Source of the DNA: Lineus longissimus
Taxonomy: Eukaryota; Nemertea; Pilidiophora; Heteronemertea; Lineidae
Direction: 5' to 3'
Length of the DNA stretch: 64,000 nucleotides
Assembly: GCF_910592395.1 (NCBI RefSeq)
Contig: NC_088311.1
Location: 21,608,646-21,672,645 of the forward strand
This document shows, one piece after another, positions 13,358 through 24,792 of this stretch (positions within the stretch are counted from its first letter, which is position 1; each line of letters opens with the position of its first letter). The notes below the pieces were generated by a model. The model had not been told where the DNA came from. It saw only the letters and a program-made list of their open reading frames with translations, and did not search any database. Made by a program: the position numbers and the translations under genes.

Positions 13358-14521
13358 TCAACTGTGAGAGAATTCATCATAGATGTCCAGAATCTCGACT
13401 ACATCTTTGGAAGACGGACGCTCCTCGGCATCTGTTGCCCAGCACTGGGTATACAAGTCCCGGAAACAGACCTCGAAAGGGTCCTCCTCTTCACTGGAAG
13501 AACGCGGCAAGGCAATGGGCAAACCTGATGGTCGGAGGTTGTAGGCGACGACGCCAAAGATAACAACATGTTGGTTTTCAGTCCCGTAAGGATGCTCCCG
13601 GCTTGCCATCTGCCACAGCGTTATCCCGTAAGAGTAAACGTCCGCTTTACTTGTCGGAATCTCTCCTTTTAGAAGCTCCGGCGCCCTGTATGCAAAAGTA
13701 CCCGTCAAAAGAGATCTATGGTTGTAATTCACTAAACCAGTATTTCGGTCAATTTTCAAACAGCAGCCAAAATCTCCTAACTTGCATTGGTCGTGGCTCG
13801 TAATCATGACGTTTGCCGGTTTTACATCAAGATGCACTAAATAGTTCTCGTGAGCGAACTTTAAACCTTTAGCTATTTGCAGGGCATATCTCAATCGTCT
13901 CTCTGCGTCCAGACCCTCAGTCGCTTCATTGAGGATCTGCTGCAGATTCAGTTCCCCGGCGTACTCCATGATAATCACAGTCTGTCCATCTAAATCATAT
14001 GCGGCTAGAGTCTGCACAATATGGTCATGTTTCAGATGCAAGGCGTTGAGTTCAGCCCTATAGCTTTCCTTCCTGGCACGTTTGTTCTTAGAATTGAGGT
14101 GCATCTTTTTCACAGCAACGTCCCAGGTGCCCATGCGTCCTTGAAACACAGTCCCGAAGCCCCCATACCCTATAATCCGGTCTAGTTGTATCTCCTCCAC
14201 GTTGATCCCACGGGTTGCGATGGACGGGACTGCCAGCAGTCCTGCAGCCACCTCTCCGCTGCCCCTGTCCCTGTCCCCAGAATCAGCCGTACTGGGGCTG
14301 CCAACGTAACTCTTATTCAGCATCTTCAGCTGCAGCAGTTTCTGAATATAAATGTGCAGCTTCAGTAGATTCTTCCTCGATTTCTTCTGCAGATTTCTGT
14401 AAATTTTCGCCACTGATCTCTTCCATTTCCATCTGCTTTGAGCTTTATTCGAAGGTGTGTCCTCCGCCAAAAAATCATCCAACTGACGAAGAATTTGATC
14501 GAGTATATTTAACAGAACCAT
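13358..14521 (-). CDS. mos: MOS serine/threonine-protein kinase
   Basis: MOS is the germline MAPKKK that phosphorylates MEK to activate MAPK and hold oocytes in meiotic arrest. The gene is a single exon, as in vertebrates. I start at the ATG at 14521 (ACAATGG context), giving 387 residues; the open frame continues upstream only to a TTG. The kinase domain covers about 111-385. The glycine loop GYGGFG is at 118-123 and the ATP lysine is K138 (VAVKK). The catalytic loop HLDVKPAN (230-237) has HLD in place of HRD, as in MOS. DFG is at 250-252, and the activation-segment end YRAPELLKGE at 278-287 is a MOS hallmark, followed by ADVYSYGITLWQM. The N-terminal extension of about 110 residues is longer than in human MOS (346 residues in total) and basic at 31-67. 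It lacks the Pro-2/Ser-3 start known to control vertebrate Mos stability. A separate 5' exon cannot be excluded. Confidence 0.95.
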   Translation of the reverse strand: MVLLNILDQILRQLDDFLAEDTPSNKAQSRWKWKRSVAKIYRNLQKKSRKNLLKLHIYIQKLLQLKMLNKSYVGSPSTADSGDRDRGSGEVAAGLLAVPSIATRGINVEEIQLDRIIGYGGFGTVFQGRMGTWDVAVKKMHLNSKNKRARKESYRAELNALHLKHDHIVQTLAAYDLDGQTVIIMEYAGELNLQQILNEATEGLDAERRLRYALQIAKGLKFAHENYLVHLDVKPANVMITSHDQCKLGDFGCCLKIDRNTGLVNYNHRSLLTGTFAYRAPELLKGEIPTSKADVYSYGITLWQMASREHPYGTENQHVVIFGVVAYNLRPSGLPIALPRSSSEEEDPFEVCFRDLYTQCWATDAEERPSSKDVVEILDIYDEFSHS

Positions 14522-15364
14522 TGTTATCCCTCCTTTGTTGTCCAAAGGGCGGTTATCCAATGCGTAAGCCAGTTTTCGGTCCGTGTCGTTTGTTTTTACG
14601 TCAAATGAAACTGAACCGGATTGTCACATCGTTTTCGTCGAGTCTAATACAGCTTGTGTTTGGTTGTACTTTATTGATCTGGGCTGTTGGGGGTGGATAG
14701 AGTCCATTGAATGCGCGGGGGAGAGAGCCGCTGCTTTAACCTAGCATATTCTACACAATCCTTCACTTACAATCCAATCGATTGATAGGGAAATTGACAA
14801 GGTTGTTCAAATTGCTTGATTCAACACGACTCTACATATTATAGGTGTTGTCATGGTCAGGGTGTCTCAGAAATATGCTTTCTCCATCAGACATTCGTAT
14901 CCCTACCTCCGTCAGAAATGGACCTATCCTGTGGCCTTTGGTAACAGTCGGTGAAGAATTGATCAATATTCCATAAGATATGGCTGTGTTAAAAACAAGC
15001 TAAATTAATGACAGTGAGGAGAAATATTAGTAAATTCCACATGACGTTGACTCTAAAATGGTTAGAGCTGTAGTCCCTAAAAGCACGTGGGATTTGTCTC
15101 AACCAAGCTTTGGGATTATTTCTCAAAATAACCCCAACCGCCCTATGGGAGGATTGCTTACAGCGTTGTGACGTCATTGTGATATCTCCCTAAATTGATA
15201 TCGTCATCGATGTCTCACCAAGACGTGTCCGCGGATGTATCATTTGCGTGGATTATTTTAAGTCGAAGACAAGATCGTGGTAATGTTTACATGATTGTAA
15301 TTGAGAAGGCGATTGAAGAGACAGTCCTAGGCCCCGTGTACTGACTCCGTCCAGTTGGGCCAAA
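14522..15364. other. MOS upstream region, nothing recognised
   Basis: This is the putative MOS 5' UTR and promoter. An antisense open frame across 14215-14700 is a shadow of MOS. A TGACGTCA octamer at 15169-15176 lies 650 bp upstream of the chosen MOS start. I see no TATA-type signal I would defend. Confidence 0.5.
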
Positions 15365-15815
15365 GGACACATTGTCTGTAACTGGATTCATGCTTGGTCA
15401 GTTTTGGTTATGAGTGTCTTTGTTGTCCCTGAATTGTCTTTCACTGGATCCATGCTTGGTCAGTTTTGGTTGTGACAGTGTCTTTGTTGTCCCTGAATTG
15501 TCTTTCACTGGATTCATGCCTGGTCAGTTTTGGTGGTGACAGTGTCTTTGTTGTCCCTGAATTGTCTTTCACTGGATTCATGCTTGGTCAGTATTGGTTG
15601 TGACAGTGACTTTGTTGTCCCTGAATTGTCTTTCACTGGATTAATGCCTGGTCAGTATTGGTTGTGACAGTGTATTTGTTGTCCCTGAATTGTCTTTCAC
15701 TGGATTAATGCCTGGTCAGTATTGGTTGTGACAGTGTATTTGTTGTCCCTGAATTGTCTGTACCTGGATTCATGCCTGGTCAGTATTGGTTATAACTTTC
15801 TTAGATGTCCCTAAA
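15365..15815. repeat. 64-bp minisatellite, about 7 copies
   Basis: The unit carries ACTGGATTCATG, CTTGGTCAGTTTTGGTTG and TTGTTGTCCCTGAATTGTC. The ACTGG landmark recurs at 15381, 15443, 15507, 15571, 15635 and 15699 and, as ACCTGG, near 15763, so the period is 64 bp (the first interval is 62). The first and last copies diverge. No open reading frame runs through it. Confidence 0.95.
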
Positions 15816-16208
15816 TTGTCCATGCTTTTGTGATGTACCGTAGCTAAAGCACTTTTCACAGAGAAATAACTTACAGATAACTTGATCCAAGGACCGAGGC
15901 ACGAGACAAAATCAAAATCAAACAAAATCTAGGTCTATAAAATAGTTTTATTATACATGTATCTACAAGTAGGTTCACAGTTTGTACACACATGCATTTA
16001 AAATGAGTTACTAGTATTACAACCGCTGGTTTCATACCAGATTTAGATTCAAATTTTTTCATAAGAGAGAGGGCCAATTGACGTAAAATCTCTTTTCCTT
16101 TATAAAATGAACCCAAAGTGGAGAAGCACACGGCAAACGGTACCCCAATATCGGAACTTCTTACATAAAAGCAAAGATTCATATCACAATTAGCACTTCA
16201 CCACCGTC

Positions 16209-16350
16209 AGCAGGACACTTTCTCTATTAAGGACACTATTTTGGTCCACAACCCATCTTTTTTATTCAATTTTGATATCAGAACACCTCACTAATACAGA
16301 CAATATTATTTCCTTGAAGGGTGTCCTTCATGCAGAGGTGTTTCTTTATA
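16209..16350. repeat. dispersed repeat fragment (GGACACTNTTTTGGTCC family)
   Basis: It contains CTCTATTAAGGACACTATTT and a later GGGTGTCCTTCATGCAGAGG in inverted relation. The same words recur at about 26810-26960, 33495-33545, 47595-47645, 51870-51900 and 61886-62045, so this is a family of small dispersed elements. The termini are not resolved. Confidence 0.5.
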
Positions 16351-16981
16351 AATTAAAGGACTACTATACTTCAAGTCTAAGAAGTACTTTTAACAAAGTA
16401 TATGTATAAATTTATGACATCGACAAAACAATATATTCAAGAGAGGATCATTTATCATTCTGGTTTGTACAGGGTGTTCATGAAAAGATGTCAACTCACA
16501 AGAGCTGTCAATCATGGATTCTTATGGTCAACACAAGTAATCCTTCTGCCTTTAGTTTGATCAGGGCTGAAAGGGGATCTAAATCATTAAGATGTTAACA
16601 CCCCTTACTAGCATTTCCTTGCACTTGACTTATGAAATAGCCCCTGTTCTCAATGAAACTCACTCAAAATACAGTACTAACAAATCAATTTCTTCATAAC
16701 TGCTCCACATTTAAAAAAAACAAACCCTCAAGGATATACTCATTAACATCCTTGATCCCCTAGGTGAAGTTTCTTTAAAATTTACCTCGTAAGAGTTAGG
16801 TAATAAGGTTGACCTTCGCCTCTTATTGGAGGAACAGGGCACATGGGAAATCATTTTCAAAGCCTGAAAAAATATACCTCTGTACTTTGGTAGTATATTT
16901 GAATGGTGGGAAAACATATTTTAACCCGAGAGGAAAAGTGGAAAAAAGAGACAGCTTTTTTGAACACCCTGTATACCATTA

Positions 16982-17177
16982 GGGCCGTTTAGACGACAGG
17001 CGAAAAGACCGCATTCGGATCGAATCTGGATGAATCCGGATTAAAACCACCCAAGGCGATGGTACCTTTTTAGTCCGGATGCAACCACATTGATCCGGAT
17101 CTTTTTGCGTTTACACGACGAAAAATTAATCCGGATTCGGGACGCATCCGGATTTTTTCGCGTCGTCTAAACGGCCC
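16982..17177. mobile_element. MITE with GGGCCGTTTAGACGAC inverted termini
   Basis: The element is 196 bp. Its left end GGGCCGTTTAGACGAC is mirrored exactly by GTCGTCTAAACGGCCC at the right end. TA flanks both ends (16980-16981 and 17178-17179), consistent with a 2-bp target duplication. The interior has several copies of ATCCGGAT in both orientations. There is no coding capacity, so it is a non-autonomous DNA transposon. The family is not identified. Confidence 0.8.
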
Positions 17178-17643
17178 TAGTGTGCACATAAAGCTCTGAT
17201 AAAATGTCATGAAGTCTTAACAAACATAAATAATCTTAAACAGAGACCAGCTCTTGCTTTGATCTTATTTACATAAGATTTGATGATAGAAAGAAAGAAA
17301 CACCCAATGATATACCAGTTAACTGGAGTATCACATCATACAATGGCCCCAAAAAGGGTGGATTTTCGACAGCCCTGACTATTACCCTATTTTCAACAAC
17401 TGGTCACAGAGTAAAAGTTGACATCATTTTACCCATCAGATCATGTGAAACTCAATTATAAGTAGTTTCTCCTACATGCTACATATGAAGCCAATCTGGT
17501 ATTCATGATTAGTTTTACACAACCAAGCCAAACAAGTTCAATATGAAATCAATATGTGAAATCAGTGATTTCACAGTAATTGGCAAACCTTTAAAAGAAT
17601 ATTTACAACGGAGATACAGTTACACAGCAGCTTCGTGGATTAC

Positions 17644-17730
17644 TACAGTCCAAATCACAATTAACATCCCTTCTGCTTTGCGCCAGTTCCACGTGATATA
17701 TAAGGGATGTTAACAGTGATTTGGACTGTA
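17644..17730. repeat. 87-bp inverted repeat (hairpin)
   Basis: Arms of 29 bp, starting TACAGTCCAAATCAC and containing TTAACATCCCTT, face each other across a spacer of about 29 bp with only two or three mismatches. It would form a strong hairpin in either strand and is probably a small foldback element. Confidence 0.8.
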
Positions 17731-17890
17731 TCACTCGTATCAAGAATTGATAAAGAGTAGTCTTTTCGAATTCTTGCTCTTAATGGATGGAATCAATTTT
17801 TTGGATTAAAACACTTCTCAAACTTTGAAATGGACAGTGTGTATAGCTTTAAAATTATTCTAAAATCTTGTACACTCTATCAACAAACAC

Positions 17891-18021
17891 AGTATTCTGA
17901 TACTGTGTCAACATGTTTAAGCCAGTTGAGAAGCCTATGGACAAAAGCTTGATTTTACCTGTAATTGGTCAAAGATGCCATCACCTCGACTGGCTTAATC
18001 CTGTTAACACAGTAGAATACT
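17891..18021. mobile_element. small foldback element
   Basis: The left arm (AGTATTCTGATACTGTGT, then TTTAAGCCAGTTGAG) is matched in reverse by CTCGACTGGCTTAA and AACACAGTAGAATACT at the right. It is about 131 bp, non-coding and MITE-like. Exact termini and target duplication are uncertain. Confidence 0.6.
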
Positions 18022-21017
18022 AGACACCAGAATGGATGGATCTAACTTCAATGCAAAATGAATTCCCCCTGCTGGACGATGCTAACAGCATCATAAAATA
18101 CTACATGTATTTGGTTAAAATGGCAGGATTGCTTATACTGTCATGACTATCTTGAGATGGACGCACTTTTACTGATTAATAGAAGGTGTAAATTTCTGGA
18201 CATAAAAATTCACCGATTTTTACTGCAACCATATATGTCTATACGTTTACTGTATACTAAAAGCCTTGAAGCTCATTGCATACAATTTGCAGCAATTAGA
18301 CGATACCTCCTTTCATCTTTAATGAGCATTTCTGAATTGATGATTCTGCAATGTATGCAGTTTGTGAATTGTGAGTAAAGCAACCGCCTGATTCAGGCCT
18401 AAAGTCAATACAATGCCCTGAGCACACACTACATATCGTGAACAGTCCTTCTTTCTGCATCTTGAAAGGGAAGGGTTCTATTCGTAAAGCCGATGCTCTC
18501 ATTTGCTTGGCCTAAGCCAAGCCTCCTCATCATCACCGAGGGTAGTCCCAGAAGGCGGTCTGAAAAGTAACACAGGAAATCATTAACACAAAGTAACTTT
18601 ACAAGACAGTGAGCAAACAGATAGTGAGCAAGAATCTTCCAACTCTTTCGAGTTTTCTGAGTCAAGACTGGCCAGGGTCAGGATAGTACCAAAGACACTC
18701 ACCAGACGGTGCTCGCTAACTGTTTATACTGATATCAAGACATAGCCAATCAAGCGTACTTCAAAAACCACATGAAGCCATACAAATCAGACAAAAATAT
18801 TATACCTGTTCAATAGCGTTTATTCCGTCTGGACAGGAGGAGGGGTTAAGGGGAAGAGAGGAGGAGTTAAAGCAAGAGAAAATGGAACAATTCTTGGAGC
18901 GACAGGACAATTCGCTGCCATCCCCCCAAAAAGGTCCTAAACCTCATTTTGATTGATGAAATAAGTGATATTTTTCATCAGAGCAAAAACCTTGCAGTGA
19001 ATTTTTAACTTGATCCAGAATTAAAATTATGTCCACTTTAGTGGTGTAGACACCACCAGCAAGGGATTATTCTTTTAGCGTTTGACTGATGAAACTTTCA
19101 TTTTGTTCGTTTTAAGGAGTGTGGCAGTGCGACGTCTGCTTCTGTTCCTGGCGTACCTGTTGTGTTGTTGTTTCGAGATAAACCTATCAATGATGTCATC
19201 AGGATCTTGGAGTGAAACGTCGTCGGCTGAAACATCGGAGAAAACAAGCGTCAAAATCAAGCTCACGAAATGACATCAAGAAAAGTGACGCAACCTGTTT
19301 TAGTTAGTATACTGCCCAAGGTTCAAGCCAGGCAGACTTTTTGAGGTCCCACTATTTGCAGAGACATACAGCCAAACTTCAAAGAAAACAAAGTTTAACA
19401 TTGATTACTCTTACATGTGCTTTTCATAATGCAAATTTTAATGACAAGAAGGACCTTAAAACTCTCAAGTCTGTTTGTACTAAAATTCGAAAGAGAACAC
19501 CAATAAAGTGATATCAAGAAAAATTGCCATGAAGGTGCATCAGGCCAGGACATGGGTGGTTTTCATCACTCAAGAGATTTACTCATGGTTTCCCACTATT
19601 GCCATCTATAGCCACAACAACAAACTACAAAAGTCTAACATTCTCTGTTCAGTTTTACATAAATGGCCCTGAGCAAAAGTTCTTGAGCGATGAGTTTTCA
19701 AAAGGAGATTTTATGCACTGAAGGTGTTATGATTAAAACTACTTGAAATTGAAGCCTAAACTCATTCAATAAAGTGAAGCATTTAATATTAATGACTTGG
19801 TGCATAAATGAAGAAAAAAAATTGATTATAAGCTACAAGTGATAATAATATGGTGTTTTGAATGCAATCTTGGATTACCTTGAATCGGTTTTGCTGGATT
19901 GTGAGAAAATGTAGACAAAGTGAACATTTCCATGAAATCGATACTGGTACATTAATTTTGTCTATCCCACCTGAGACCTTGATGAAAGATTTTTTGGTTT
20001 CAAACCCAAATATGATCTTAATCTGATCTTTTTTCGCTGAAAAGGAATCGTACTTGGGTATGGGAGGAAATTCCGATCATTAGTTATTCAAGCCTAACTA
20101 TCTATCTAGACCAGCAGTACTTTAGCTACAACTTGTCGGTAAAGCTTACCAATACAGGAGGCTGTGATCTAGAGGAAAAGAGTAATGAGGGCGGGATCTA
20201 GAGGAGAGGAATGAGGATAGGATCTATACACCTTTCCAGAAATGGGGCGCTGAGTGTCCGAAATAGTGATGTCATAAGGGGAAACTAGGCCTTATGGTGG
20301 AGGGACAAAGGAGATAGTCATGGTTGACCAACACACTTGAATGCCTTTAATGACGGACAAGGGGGAAAAAGTTAGTTCCAATGCAAGCCACCAATTTCGG
20401 GAAGCATGTATAGAGCAGGATATAGGCAAAGTTGATGGCCAAGGTTTTAGTATCAGAGATGGTGAAGGGATTGAGTAGATACCACAAAGCTAGGACGGAA
20501 AGGACTGAGCCTGATATTTCTAGAACAGATGAGAGATGACCTTGAAGAAACTTGAATGAATCCAGATGCAGATTATCCCTACTTTATGAAGAACTGGAAC
20601 TGAACTGCTGATGCATCCCTGTCCCAACTTGTCTGGGAGGTTATCAGTTGGTGGTCTTGCTAATCCGACTGTGAATATTTTGGAATCCCATGTCTACTTG
20701 TTCTATAGTTATTCGCCGGGAGAACATTGTTGTTATTTGCTGCTTAATACAAGCTAGTTATACCGCTAGGATCCTACACTTTGCTTCATACTGCCCCATC
20801 ATCGGTGCGGGAAGTCAGTATGCCGTGTCATTATCTGCAGCTAAGCTAGGCGTTATGTCTGTAGGACTCTAGGTGTCTTGTTAGAGCGCCGGATGCCAAT
20901 CTTCAGTGTCGTTATTGCACCTGAGCTTGTTACGTTGCAGATCCTAATCGAGGCTGTCGAGCATATGACTTGTCAATCAGCAGGAAGGCATGAAGGGTAG
21001 GGTAATGCTACAAGTGA

Positions 21018-24000
21018 CTAAAACATACCACCGTGCCCTAATCGACTATCAGGGGTCTGAACCCTCCGTGGTGTTTTCCCTTTGAGGTAAGGACTGGCCA
21101 TAGTTGCTGGGTGTGAGCGGTCTTGTGACTTACTATAAGAGTGCCTTGGAGGTACAGGAGGAGGTGGGCTTGGGGTGAAACGCCTTGGGGTCCGTTTCGA
21201 CCGCGGAGGAGGCAGTCTTGGAGGAGGTGTTGATGCAAATGATTCAGGCGACCTCTCGCGTGGAGGTCTCGGAGGTACTTTAGGTGGCCTAGGTGGTGCG
21301 CCATTGACAGTTGCGTGTTTAGTAACAGGGGTTGACACCCTTCCTTTCCTTGGGGTAGGTTGCGTCTTCGCAGGTCGTGGTCTCCGAATCGGTGAAGTTT
21401 CTTCAATGGATGATGACCTTGGTCTGGATGTTCCCCTATTGACCATTCCTTCCTGAACTGGTGATGGTGATGGTTTCTTTTTAGGAGACGTTGGGGGACT
21501 GCTCTTATTTCCATCACCTGTTTATTAGGAAAATGTAGGAAGTGTGATGGGAAATCTTGTGTAGTATTTGTAGAAACGGAAAATTCGTATCGAATTGTGT
21601 CGTTTTGGAATAAGAGGTCTTTGACAGGGTTGACAGTAGGAAAGGTTTTCTAGCGCTGCTGGAGATGTCTACATGGCATGCAACTCGGTCACTATAAAAC
21701 ATGTAAATGTCCTGCTCTAAGATTTCTCAATGGCAATAATTCAGATTTGGGGAAGTTATTTGACATGTGCATTCTTGTCTAAGAAATGCGCATAGCACGA
21801 TTTATCACACACAGACTTGGGTCATGGATTCGAGGCTTGGCCATTGCCACTCAGTACTTTCAACTGGCCTAAAATAGCCCTGTTTAAACAGAGGTTTAAA
21901 GTCGTAATGAATTAAAAACCAAGGTCCCATGAACAGACAACATCCAGTTAAAGTGACACACCCTCTGGCCTCAACATTTGACTGTCACCCCCTAGGTATA
22001 CATCTTCGCCAAGGATAATCTACCCGACCATGCTGATGGATTAAAGACCTAATGAAATGAAATGGTAGGAAAGCCTCAGGAGTCTCTACTGCAAACAGAC
22101 AAGTGTAGCTAGCCTAGCTGGTGCATCATGGTTAGATCCCATGCAGTGTTAAATCAAAATCAAAGTTAACTTTTCGTGTAATTAAGCTGACATCTTTACG
22201 GCCTAACCAGGGGGAGGGGGGTCACAGGGCTGCTGATGATGTCATTTTCAGATGTCCATATCGAAAAAAATCATAAACCAAAGTCACTACCAGCTTTCCT
22301 CTCTCCCTGAAAATTATGTTTAATTCGCTGACCTACTTGTATCCAGTGAAAAAATCTGAAAAAAACATTCCTGTAGAATCCCCTTTCAAACGTGCCACAG
22401 CGACACCTAGGATAAAATCACATGACACCTACCAGCTATGGCGTTGAGTCTTTTCAAACGATCGTCATTCTTCTTCCTGATGCGTTCCGGGTCCAGACTT
22501 GTTGTGGAGCCGAGCGATGTTGTGTCTGGCTGTGTTCGACTCTGAAAAGACCAATGATCATATCATGCGGTATAAAGATGTAGAGTGGAGTGGGGTATCC
22601 TAGTCAATAAAAGAGCTGTATTTCTCATCAACGGTTACATTATGAACCTGTTTTGACAATTCATTCGAGTTCAGGCAAAAAAGATGTGAATAGCAATTGC
22701 AACCAACAATTGCAGACCTACCCCGGAAGGCTTTGGCGATTCTCTGTGTCTTCGCCGCTCTCGCGCTGACGGGACTCGACTGCCAACAGATGAGCTACGT
22801 TCGTAATCATGGGGGTTGATGGGAAGGCCGTCCATATCTGGAACACAAACGGGATGTCAGTCGCAGAATATCAGCAATCGTCAATAGATTTATCATCATA
22901 GCCAAAATTATATTGGTGGACAAACCCTAGTAACTGCCCAGCTTAGAAAGAACAGAAGCATTTCAAAGAGATCCTTCAGACCCTGCTAGTTTTGAACAAT
23001 CAAGATCATCGTAGTACCAGACCCTTACTTTAAGTAAATTCCCTTGATGTAAAGATTAGTATATGTACAGGAAAATGTGCAGGCATATGCAACTGGCCTT
23101 CAAAGTTTCGACCTGGTCTAAATCAGGTCCGTGCCTAAAAAGAGTATGGCCCCATGCCCCTTGATCTGATGAGCCTGAGTGAGATGACCAGGTCCAGTTG
23201 ATATTTAATTTTGGTGGTACATGGTGCAGTAGATCAGTTAATAATAACACCTCTTCGTATTTTCCACATTGACAACTGATACCTGTGCACAACTTGATTA
23301 CTCAGACAGCAAAACCAGAGTCTACAGACAATACTAATGGTGCCTTGATGAAGTAAGTGAGAAAAACAACAGAAACAAGGCTAAACAGTTACAAGTCAAA
23401 GATTTATACCACAACAGGCTGAGATAACAGTAAACTCTGACCAACTCCACCACTTTCAATAGCACAGTCACTGAAACTGACACCGCAGCACATACATAAT
23501 GCCTGGTAAGTTTAGCATGCACCTACCAGTCCTCCAAACTACCCCATTTAGCCCTGGCACCAAACAAATAACAGAAGAGGGTTAATAACGAAATTTAAAC
23601 AATACCACGGATATATTCATGCATTTGGAGATCTGTTAATGTTAGTTCCAGTTGGGTGCAACAATTCAAGTTTGATTCCTTTCTAAGGATTGTTTCATGC
23701 TTATCCACATCCATGCCATCATTCAGAAACAACAAACAAAACCATGAAAGAATTCTAGCAATTAACTGCACAATTCCTGCTCCATAATCTGATGGACCCT
23801 AGCCTAGGTGTTGTTAGAATAAGGAAGGACGGTATTTGAGAAAAGGAAGTATGGTTATTAAGAAATGGGAGGGAAATTAAACAAGAGTTGGGTGTTAGAA
23901 TAAAGAATAATTCCACGTGCTATCACAAAGATTGGCAGAGAAAACAGTGAAAATGAAATATGAATATATGTCGATTAATTATTTAGCTTTTAAGATCCAA

Positions 24001-24792
24001 CACATTAAAACTCACATACAAAAAGTTAGATTTTTTTTGGACTAGGAGGCACACAGGTTTTTACTTTGAAGGGGCACACATGTAACTTACAAGCAAAAGG
24101 GTGTGACGCCCCTGTATACCCTAAAAGAAGATTATGATCACGATTTTTTCAAATATGATCCACAATGATAGACTTTCATATTCAAGTTAAGCATGTTTAG
24201 GTCAGAGAACCTCAGCTATTTAGGGTAAGGGTTGCATCTAGGCTGATCCCAGACCCACAAACGAACAAGTCATTTGCATCGCACGGCGGATTACTTTGTA
24301 CACAGATAGAATCAATTTAGACTATGCTCTGGAATAAGAGACTTTTGGCCACCAAGATAGACTTCATGCAGATGTTGCCCCTGGAAAATCCCATGGAGAA
24401 AGTTGAGCCAACAGTCCCATGTTCATGGACAAGTATGGACACTATTGTTTTGGACAACTAGCACAGCCTTGGCATCAGTGAAGTCCCTCACAGTTTCGTT
24501 TTTTTCAAGAGAGATGGAAAACTTGCCGATTCTGGACCCAAGTTTCATTTAAAGTTCCCAGCCCCCGAACCACTAAACAGGAACTCTGAGACTTTATATT
24601 GGCAAGATTTTTCTCATCTCAAGCATAATTTTGCGTCAATAACTTGGTTAGACTAATATTGTGTTGTTAAAACATTTCAGAATCAAAACGAACCTATGAA
24701 AGCACTGTCTGACTGGAGTTGTGACTTTGAGCCCATGTCACCCATTGGAGGGATCCTGCTAAGATCGTCAACAAATGCATCGTCGAACGGTT
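21018..24792 (-). CDS. cspp1: CSPP1 exons 41-44 (C-terminal tail)
   Basis: Exon 41 begins [16 protein letters not shown]. Exon 43 ends in the basic helix [13 protein letters not shown]. The last exon (21018-21517) encodes about 165 residues of low-complexity tail. It is rich in Pro, Arg, Ser and Thr with repeated PxxP stretches such as [19 protein letters not shown] and SP/TP sites. These look like SH3-ligand and proline-directed phosphorylation motifs. It ends GHGGMF and TAG at 21018-21020. Confidence 0.88.

Larger units (their letters stand above)
15816..21017. other. MOS-CSPP1 interval, repeats and probable CSPP1 3' UTR
   Basis: No coding exon is supported. The part next to 21018 should contain the CSPP1 3' UTR on the minus strand. 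AATAAA on that strand occurs at 18819-18824 and 15946-15951, but I cannot tell which, if either, is used. The interval also holds the foldback elements listed separately (16982-17177, 17644-17730, 17891-18021) and a fragment of the dispersed GTCCTTAATAGAGAGG-type repeat at about 16209-16350. A short direct repeat of GGATCTAGAGGA lies near 20165-20205. Confidence 0.5.

Noticed and set aside
14215-14700. 161-codon plus-strand frame
   Set aside because: Antisense of MOS, which has unmistakable kinase motifs.
21038-21517. 159-codon minus-strand frame beginning MMEIRAVPQ
   Set aside because: Out-of-frame shadow of the CSPP1 last exon, whose frame is fixed by the exon 43/44 junction.
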